Below, in pieces: positions 58,283-64,000 of a stretch of DNA of 64,000 bases. Positions within the stretch are counted from its first letter, which is position 1; every line of letters starts with the position of its first letter. The stretch comes from Turbatrix aceti (taxonomy: Eukaryota; Nematoda; Chromadorea; Rhabditida; Panagrolaimidae). The stretch is from positions 2,799,246-2,863,245 of the forward strand of contig OZ017770.1 of assembly GCA_963969345.1 (NCBI GenBank), in the 5' to 3' direction. The notes under the pieces are model-generated. The model did no database searches. It saw only the letters and a program-made list of their open reading frames with translations, and was not told where the DNA came from. The position numbers and the translations under genes were made by a program.

Positions 58283-58870
58283 ATGTATTCACCTTCTGTT
58301 GCGCTTTCCGGTGTCCAGAACCCTCAAAGCCTTCAAAACTTGCCGGTGATCCCAGTTGGTATCCATGATGCCAAGATAGCCGCTTGGTACGCGGAGTACA
58401 GGGAGAAAACGATCTTTAACGTCCAACGCCTCTGGTTGGAAGCCCAGGCTATGGTGAAATCACTGGAGAATTTCAAGAAAGACGTAGAAGTTGGCGTTGG
58501 TTGTTTTCCAGTCGACATGATGAGTTATCAATCCGTTTTGATGGTCGAAAAGAGTGTCACCAAGCAAACCCTGCGTTCAAACACTCCGTTGCCCAGATCT
58601 ATTCTCAACAGGGGTACGGATTCCAGCAGCTCGGTTCCGATCATCAACAATCCGAGTGCCTTCGCGCCTACTACTGTCGCAAAGCAAATCAAAACACTTG
58701 AAGTTGAAGCGAATAACGTCACTCGCAAATCGCTTGCAACTGAAGTCGCGAGTGAAACTGCTGTCAAAAATGGTGACTCTCTTGTCACCTCCATGGATAC
58801 AAGCGAAGTCGACGAAAGTGATGCTCACAAGCTCTTCGAATTCATGACGTACACCTTTGACTTTGATTAA
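58283..58870 (+). CDS. Partner protein 2 of the kinase array, unknown family
   Basis: A single open exon of 195 codons follows a TTTTTCAG acceptor. The N-terminal part contains LQNLPVIPVGIHDAKIAAWY, then a helical, amphipathic stretch (YREKTIFNVQRLWLEAQAMV). The middle is Ser/Thr/Asn-rich and likely disordered. The end is SDAHKLFEFMTYTFDFD-stop. The same final motif ends partners 1 and 3. There is no signal peptide or membrane segment. It lies directly downstream of a kinase-like gene, as do the other copies. No family recognised; substrate, scaffold or regulator of the kinase are all possible and untested. Confidence 0.75.
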   Translation: MYSPSVALSGVQNPQSLQNLPVIPVGIHDAKIAAWYAEYREKTIFNVQRLWLEAQAMVKSLENFKKDVEVGVGCFPVDMMSYQSVLMVEKSVTKQTLRSNTPLPRSILNRGTDSSSSVPIINNPSAFAPTTVAKQIKTLEVEANNVTRKSLATEVASETAVKNGDSLVTSMDTSEVDESDAHKLFEFMTYTFDFD

Positions 58871-59493
58871 TCTGACGTTTGTTTTGTAGTGATAATAGTG
58901 GTAGTTCTTTTAGTGTTTTTTACTGAATTGTTACTTGTTGTTTTTGTTTTATGGTAAAACCCTTCACAATCAAGTTTGATCAGTGATATACAGATGAGGC
59001 TCGGGATATTGTTTTTTACTATTTGTGATCGGTAAAAAACGTATGTAGTACAGTATCATAAGTACTGTATCGCATTTATTTTTAGCGGCAACAGTTGTGA
59101 CGCATGTCACAGGCGTCTGCAAACAATTCAGTGTCATTTTATTCGTCACTTCCCTAGGCGCAAAATAAAATGTGCGTTGTTTATTTTTCTATCATGCGAT
59201 GATTTGCCACATTGAAATAAAAATATACAGCCAGATGTCCTAGACAAAAAAACAACTAAACACATTGCCACATTCTTTCCTTGTTTGAGAAGTTGTTGTC
59301 AAAACACCGAGGGAAGCTATGTAGTAACATTGTTTTTGGTCGGCCTATCCCGTCTCACCTCTAATGACTAGTAATCAGAACCATAGTAAGGCACACCTTT
59401 ATTTTTTCGACTATTGATTCAAAAAAATACAAATGCAAAAAAAACAGAAGATAATCAATACACAAATAAACATCAAAATGAAACGTGTGCAAA
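58871..59493. other. Spacer after partner 2
   Basis: It contains the first copy of a diverged direct duplication (about 59040-59360, see the repeat entry). Otherwise AT-rich. Confidence 0.45.
59040..59360. repeat. Direct duplication, copy A (pair of 60300-60570)
   Basis: It shares an ordered series of blocks with copy B: CATAAGTACtGTATcGCATTTATTTTtAGC, then GATTTGCCACAT, then TATACAG, ACATTG with TTGAGAA, and finally CCCGTCTCACCTC. Spacing is similar. The copies are diverged, so the duplication is not recent. They flank the arrestin-like gene. Confidence 0.65.
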
Positions 59494-59958
59494 TCAGACA
59501 ATATCGTTAATATCGGGCAGGTCTTCAACCTCAATACCGATGGCTAGTGTGCGGGGAACAAGGGGATCTTCCGTCTGGAGATAGAAGAAAACTGTGATTT
59601 CCCAACGTCTGATTATTTCGTAATACCTATAAAAATCACAAGAGGGAAGATCGTACGGAAGCGTGAACGTAACTTCTTTTTCCACCTGGTCGTCTTCAAT
59701 TTCAAATGAAATGTCGCAAGATTCGTGAAAAACTTCGTGGTCGATTTGGAGATTTGTTCGGGAAGACTCCAGGCATTTTAGCTTTACTGTCAAAAACGCG
59801 GAATTACGATAAAGAGGACACGTGATACTAATCTACAATTTAAAAAATTATTATAAACGTTGTAGGATATAACATACGTGAACGACTACGTCTTCACCAG
59901 CAACGTATTGATGATTCGGGTCGTTTACCCGTAGATCGAATGACAGATTGTTGTTCAT
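59494..59958 (-). CDS. Small arrestin-like domain protein (tentative)
   Basis: Two exons, 59958-59878 and 59832-59494, give 139 residues through a 45-nt intron (GTATGT...TTGTAG). The protein is beta-rich: MNNNLSFDLRVNDP, AGEDVVVHISITCPL, LTVKLKCLESSR, and EKEVTFTLPYDLPSCDFY. This resembles the N-terminal sandwich of arrestin-domain proteins ('..pGe.V.G.v.l'). There is only one half-domain and no PPxY motif. It is transcribed against the kinase array and sits between its second and third cassettes. A VPS26-like or merely beta-sandwich identity is also possible. Confidence 0.5.
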
Positions 59959-60299
59959 TCTTCGAAGTGTTCTTAACAAAAACACATTAACATTAATTCA
60001 ACGTGGTGGCAATTTTTAGCTTTACAATCAATTACATAAACGAGTCGTCGCGACAACAAAAGGTTTGGGCTTATAAAAAAATTAGATGCTAGGTCGGTCC
60101 GAACAAAGCGCAAGATGAGAGAGTGTATGACGACGGGTGCAATACAGTCCCAAAGGGTTGATCAGAGATCAGCATGGAAATTTTCTACGCGGAGTGCGGC
60201 ATTAATTATTACAGCAAATCAAAAGTTATTAAAAGTAGAATTTCTATCGCCAAATCCTTTGTTGCTCACGTACCTGACAAAAAAAGCACATTTGTAATA

Positions 60300-60570
60300 C
60301 CTTTGTCATAAGTACCGTATTGCATTTATTTTAGCACTAAAACAACAATCTTTGAGAATAGCGCGCTGAATTAAGTACTATATATTCTGTTATTACGTTG
60401 ATTGCCACATAATATATACAGACATACAGAAGCAAAAAAACACTACCGAAAAAGAAAATTTTGCCCTTTTGAGAAAACATTGTCAAAAAATAAAGAGAAG
60501 GTTATGTGTGCAGTCCTACTAACAATGCTTTTGCCCACAGTCGAACCAGCCTCTCCCGTCTCACCTCAAC
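60300..60570. repeat. Direct duplication, copy B (pair of 59040-59360)
   Basis: It carries the same ordered blocks as copy A, from CATAAGTACcGTATtGCATTTATTTT-AGC to CCCGTCTCACCTC. It ends about 105 bp upstream of the kinase 3 start, so it may include a cassette promoter. Confidence 0.65.
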
Positions 60571-60675
60571 CGCGATAGTGACCCAGCGTTTGGAAGACGG
60601 ACGTCGAAACATAATGAATAAAAAAATGGCAATGCAGGATGGGGAGTGAATAAGAACGAGTACCAGCCACTATCA

Positions 60676-61960
60676 ATGCTCTACAGCAAACTCTGTTCTG
60701 TGTTTAAAAGATATAGCTTCACGGAGAACGATCTCGTAATTCTACTAGCCGCTGTGCTGCTTTTCTTCATTTGTTGTTGGTTGATTGTCAAAATGTTTCG
60801 TTCTCTATCTTGTTCTCCTCCATCTCTTAGTTTTCCATGGTCGGCTTGTCAATGCATTGGCAGCAAAAAAGTGATTGAACCTCTGGACACGATGATATCA
60901 GTCTCCCCTTTTAGTGGAAACCCGGAATTCAAGCTTCTCGGCGCCAACCCAGCCATGTCATGTAAGTTTTGCTTTCATTGAAATTTACTCAATTCTACCT
61001 AAAATTATTTTAGTTCAAACGGAATTCACCGAACAGAACGCAAATCACCTGAAAACAAACTACAATGATTTCTACGAAATTGACGAAGGTTCGTTTGGTG
61101 CCGTGATTGGTGCTACCCACACTCAATCTCAAACGAGTGTGGCCGTGAAAATCAGTAAGAAGGCTATGAGCGAGCAGTCAACGCCGGCAGAGCTCAACGA
61201 AATCAAAGCACTCAAGGAAATTGGAAATCATCCAAACATTGTGCGAGTCGAGTACTACTACATGCAGTACGATCGCGTTTTTTTGGTCATGGAAAACTGC
61301 CGTACAACACTGAAAATGTTTTCCCGATGTCGGATTTGTTTTTCCATGTCATTGATTTATCGCTGGACATTGGAACTTTTGGATGTGAGTTAAAACTTAA
61401 AAACTATTTTCTGCCAAGGTTCTGTTTATTTCAGGCATTGGCTTACATTCATAGCAAGAAAATCGCGCACTTTGACATAAAGCCTGCCAACATTCTCATA
61501 TCAACGACGCAAGCGGCAAAGCTGGCGGACTTCGGAAATGCTTTGTACATGGATAGTCTCCCAACAGTGTATCCCCAGAGTACTCCTGCTTATCAACCGC
61601 CAAAACCGATCAAAAATCCAACACAAGCCGATATGTTTTCGTTTGGTATGACTCTTCTGACTGTAGTGAACGATCATCTGTTTGGAAAACTCAACGCGCA
61701 TCCGAAAAAGTTTGAGGTTCTTCAAACTCACAAAATTTGGCAAAGCAAGTGAAAAATCAGCGTTCGTTTTGTATTGTTAATTTTTTGCAGGAATTCCATC
61801 CACTCTGGCACCTCTCATCCGTGAGATGATACACGTCGACGACGATCACCGGATCAAGGCGGCTTGCGCGCTTAGCAAGTATGGCGACAGTTTGCGAAAT
61901 GTTCAGGTTTTGCTCAAAAAAAACAATGCTGAAACGTCGAATGAACACCGATGTGCTTGA
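60676..61960 (+). CDS. Kinase 3 of the array: membrane-anchored Ser/Thr-type kinase, motifs largely intact
   Basis: Four exons, 60676-60961, 61014-61384, 61435-61744 and 61791-61960, give 378 residues. An N-terminal transmembrane helix (VILLAAVLLFFICCWLIVKM) precedes the kinase domain, a feature absent from kinases 1 and 2. The glycine loop is DEGSFGAVIG, the ATP lysine is in TSVAVKISKK, and a helix-C Glu is in ELNEIKALKEIG. The catalytic loop is HFDIKPANIL (non-RD), and DFG is intact in KLADFGNAL. The APE position reads PAYQPPKP. Catalysis is therefore plausible. The last intron uses GC-AG (A|GCAAGT...TTGCAG). The TM topology suggests the kinase faces the cytosol. No standard family assigned. 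Confidence 0.8.
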
Positions 61961-62776
61961 AATTTATAGCTTGCTTGTTTTTATTTTTTTAGTAGTTTGA
62001 AAAGCATTAACTATTTTCCAATAACTTTATAAAAAAATCTATTTACTGATAACATTTTGTGATTACGATTTTTTTACCTGCAATAAAGTATTATGATATA
62101 TTTGACTCTAAAATGTTTTCAGTAACTCATGGCATTGACTTGAATCAGGTGCTTCGTTTTCGGTCCCTCAAAGGGGTAGTTCCGGCAGCACTGGTAAGGA
62201 CTTGTTTCGCTTCTTTGTCTTTCCTTCGGACTTTCCTTCTTTTAAACACGGATCTTGTGATGACTGTTTTTTTGCCGCAATATGGCAGCATTAGCATTTT
62301 CGCTGGGCAGTACAGCCGGTCATGTGTTTTTTCTGCGTTGATCACTCACAGCATCTTTTTTTTTGTTTTCTATTGAGTCAGTTTTTATGTCCTCGTCATG
62401 CATAGGTTGTGTTTTTTTAGGTAGGCCAAGACCGAATACATCTTCAATTGATCGTTTAGGGGCTCCGTCTTTAACCTTTACTTTTTAAGCAGTAAAATAC
62501 TTCTTCTTGATTATTAGCAAGGGACCTGACATTTTGTTTTGCGGTTTGACTAACTTTATAGAAATTTAGTTTCGACTTGCAACATAGAAATTAGAATAAC
62601 AGTGTTTTTTGCGTCTTATACTTTGAACTTTTTAGGTCTCTCTAATCTCATTCAAAAGTGCCTGAAACAAAACACAAAAAATAAACACATAAAGTGCTTA
62701 ATTTGATCTATTCCTTTTTTTCAAATTTAAGTGCATTTAAAATAAATATTTTTTTAATTTCAGTTAATCAAGACTC
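61961..62776. other. Spacer between kinase 3 and partner 3
   Basis: T-rich, ending in an AG acceptor (TTTAATTTCAG, 62752-62762) 14 bp before the partner 3 ATG. A possible 5' exon starts with ATG at 62111, but it is not provable. Confidence 0.4.
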
Positions 62777-63505
62777 ATGGATCCTGCACTTATGGCCCCA
62801 TCTTACATGCTTGAAGCTCGAGGTTTCCAGCCTATTGTTCCTGCGCCACCAGATTGCAAACTCGTCGAGTTTGACAGCGCCCTGGCGCGTCACGTTGTTA
62901 TCAGCATCGTGTCGGTGCATTCGCAAGTTTTGAAGTTGTCAAACATGCTACATCGGTTGAAAATGAAAATCGAAAGATTTGTTGGTCCCATATTTGTTCA
63001 TTTGACAAATCAGCAATATATCCCAATGGTGTATAATAGCTCCACAGTACTAGATTTGATGAAAAACGCCCTGAACTACTATCATCGGGCCATTGATGAC
63101 TTTGAACGTATGGTGGCAAAGGCACTCGAGCGGACCACGCATCCAACGTACACCACTGTGTTCACAGGCATGCGTGCTCAACTCTGCAAGGTACGGCTAC
63201 GGTACATTCATAACATTTCAAAGGTGGGGGACATCGATAAAAATAACGCTCGCGAACGGAAAAAACTTATGAATGCTCAACAGCTTGAAGGTTTTCGATT
63301 CATTAATTACGAGTGCACTGCAACCCCAAACCTCACTCAGACTCCCGACTGCCCTAAATGTACCAGCCCTGTTTCGCCCGGATCCCTCGAACAGAATCCG
63401 GAACAAGAATCAGAATTCACGACCGCAATAAAGGCTTCTATGCCCAAAATAAACGACGCCCATAAAATTTTTGAATACATGGTTAACTCCATCAACCTTG
63501 ACTGA
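62777..63505 (+). CDS. Partner protein 3 of the kinase array, unknown family
   Basis: A single 242-codon exon follows a TTTCAG acceptor. The N-terminal FQPIVPAPPDCKLVEF corresponds to LPVIPVGIHDAKI of partner 2. A predominantly helical domain follows (VHSQVLKLSNMLHRLKMKIE; LNYYHRAIDDFERMVAKALE), longer than in partner 2. A Pro/Ser/Thr-rich linker has a CPKC pair. The end is INDAHKIFEYMVNSINLD-stop, the array signature. There is no signal peptide or transmembrane segment. It is adjacent and downstream of the best-preserved kinase. Function unknown. Confidence 0.75.
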   Translation: MDPALMAPSYMLEARGFQPIVPAPPDCKLVEFDSALARHVVISIVSVHSQVLKLSNMLHRLKMKIERFVGPIFVHLTNQQYIPMVYNSSTVLDLMKNALNYYHRAIDDFERMVAKALERTTHPTYTTVFTGMRAQLCKVRLRYIHNISKVGDIDKNNARERKKLMNAQQLEGFRFINYECTATPNLTQTPDCPKCTSPVSPGSLEQNPEQESEFTTAIKASMPKINDAHKIFEYMVNSINLD

Positions 63506-64000
63506 TTTAGTGCTTTTTGTGTTACTGTACTTTGTTTTTTATGTAACTTATTTTATTTTATGTTTTTTTTATATCTTTAAATATTAATTTTGTGATATAA
63601 ATTTCTATTCCGCTGAATCACCGTCAGTTGTTAACACTGTATTATTGAAATAAAAGGCTGGCTGGTTTGCGGACATCCGCAACAGAACACACATACATAC
63701 TAAACACCAACTGCCGCTGGCTATTGGTGAACTCACGGAGGGCTGTAAAAATAAAAGCTATACGATACTTTGGCTATATAGCCTGCAGCGTTTGTATACT
63801 TAAAAAATGATACTGATGCTAAAATATGTATGCACCATGAAAAAAAGTTTAAATAATATTTGTACTACAAACAATTTTTTTTCCCGATTTTTCTTATTTG
63901 GAACAACGGTAATTAGTTTTTTTCACTTTATTTCTGATAAAACGTATTTCAGTTTGACGTTTGTTCTAGTAAAACATAAGCATGTGGTTTATAATCAGAA
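63506..64000. other. Right-edge sequence, no gene seen
   Basis: 3' flank of partner 3, AT-rich, with AATAAA near 63649. The kinase array may continue beyond the window. Confidence 0.4.

Noticed and set aside
1..64000. tRNA, rRNA, CRISPR, prokaryotic operons or viral genes
   Set aside because: No tRNA T-loop and arm pairing, rRNA blocks, spaced palindromic repeat arrays, phage or viral polymerase motifs were seen by eye. A covariance-model scan would be needed to exclude small RNAs.

Overview
The window looks like nuclear DNA of a nematode. It is AT-rich, with many-exon genes, mostly 45-70 nt introns ending TTTTCAG or TTTTTTAG, and AG sites just before start codons that would suit spliced-leader trans-splicing. 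The gene content agrees: a GPC-2-type G-gamma, a patched-related (PTR) protein, UNC-5, an EXC-5-type FGD exchange factor, a cuticlin-like ZP protein, Cys-type selenophosphate synthetase and a PRV-amide neuropeptide. I cannot name the species. Exon models were built by hand from reading frame, splice consensus and phase; coordinates are gene spans and exons are given in the evidence.

Layout. 0-4 kb, minus strand: the start of a MEIS/PREP-type gene running off the left edge, a complete GT10 fucosyltransferase, and a 64-residue G-protein gamma. 6.5-7.6 kb: a near-palindromic foldback/MITE with TTAA flanks. 7.8-12 kb: selenophosphate synthetase (minus), divergent from TRAPPC3 and ROGDI (plus). 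12-20 kb, minus: a Q/P-rich nuclear-type protein with a 26-Gln tract, a small neuropeptide precursor and a coiled-coil protein. 22-34 kb, plus: myotubularin (MTMR6/7/8 type), PPTC7-like phosphatase, DNAJC4-like J-protein, tafazzin and a PTR protein. The three middle genes have mitochondrial links and spacers of about 400 bp, so an operon-like arrangement is possible. 34-42 kb, minus: unc-5 with a 3.6 kb intron, then 5 kb without recognisable genes. 47-52.7 kb, plus: FGD-type RhoGEF, ZP protein, a small unknown ORF and an NDUFV3-like complex I subunit.

53.4-64 kb is the accessory region. After a GC-rich, minisatellite-bearing segment come three head-to-tail cassettes on the plus strand. Each is a protein kinase-like gene followed by a gene for an unrecognised partner that ends in a shared signature (DAHKxFExMxxxxxxD/E). 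Cassette 1 has a pseudokinase (no DFG) and a truncated partner. Cassette 2 has an internally deleted kinase broken by a hAT-like element with an 8-bp target duplication, and an intact partner. Cassette 3 has a membrane-anchored kinase with intact ATP-binding features and an intact partner. A small arrestin-like gene on the minus strand lies between cassettes 2 and 3, flanked by a diverged direct duplication. This birth-and-death kinase/partner array is the most novel element seen.
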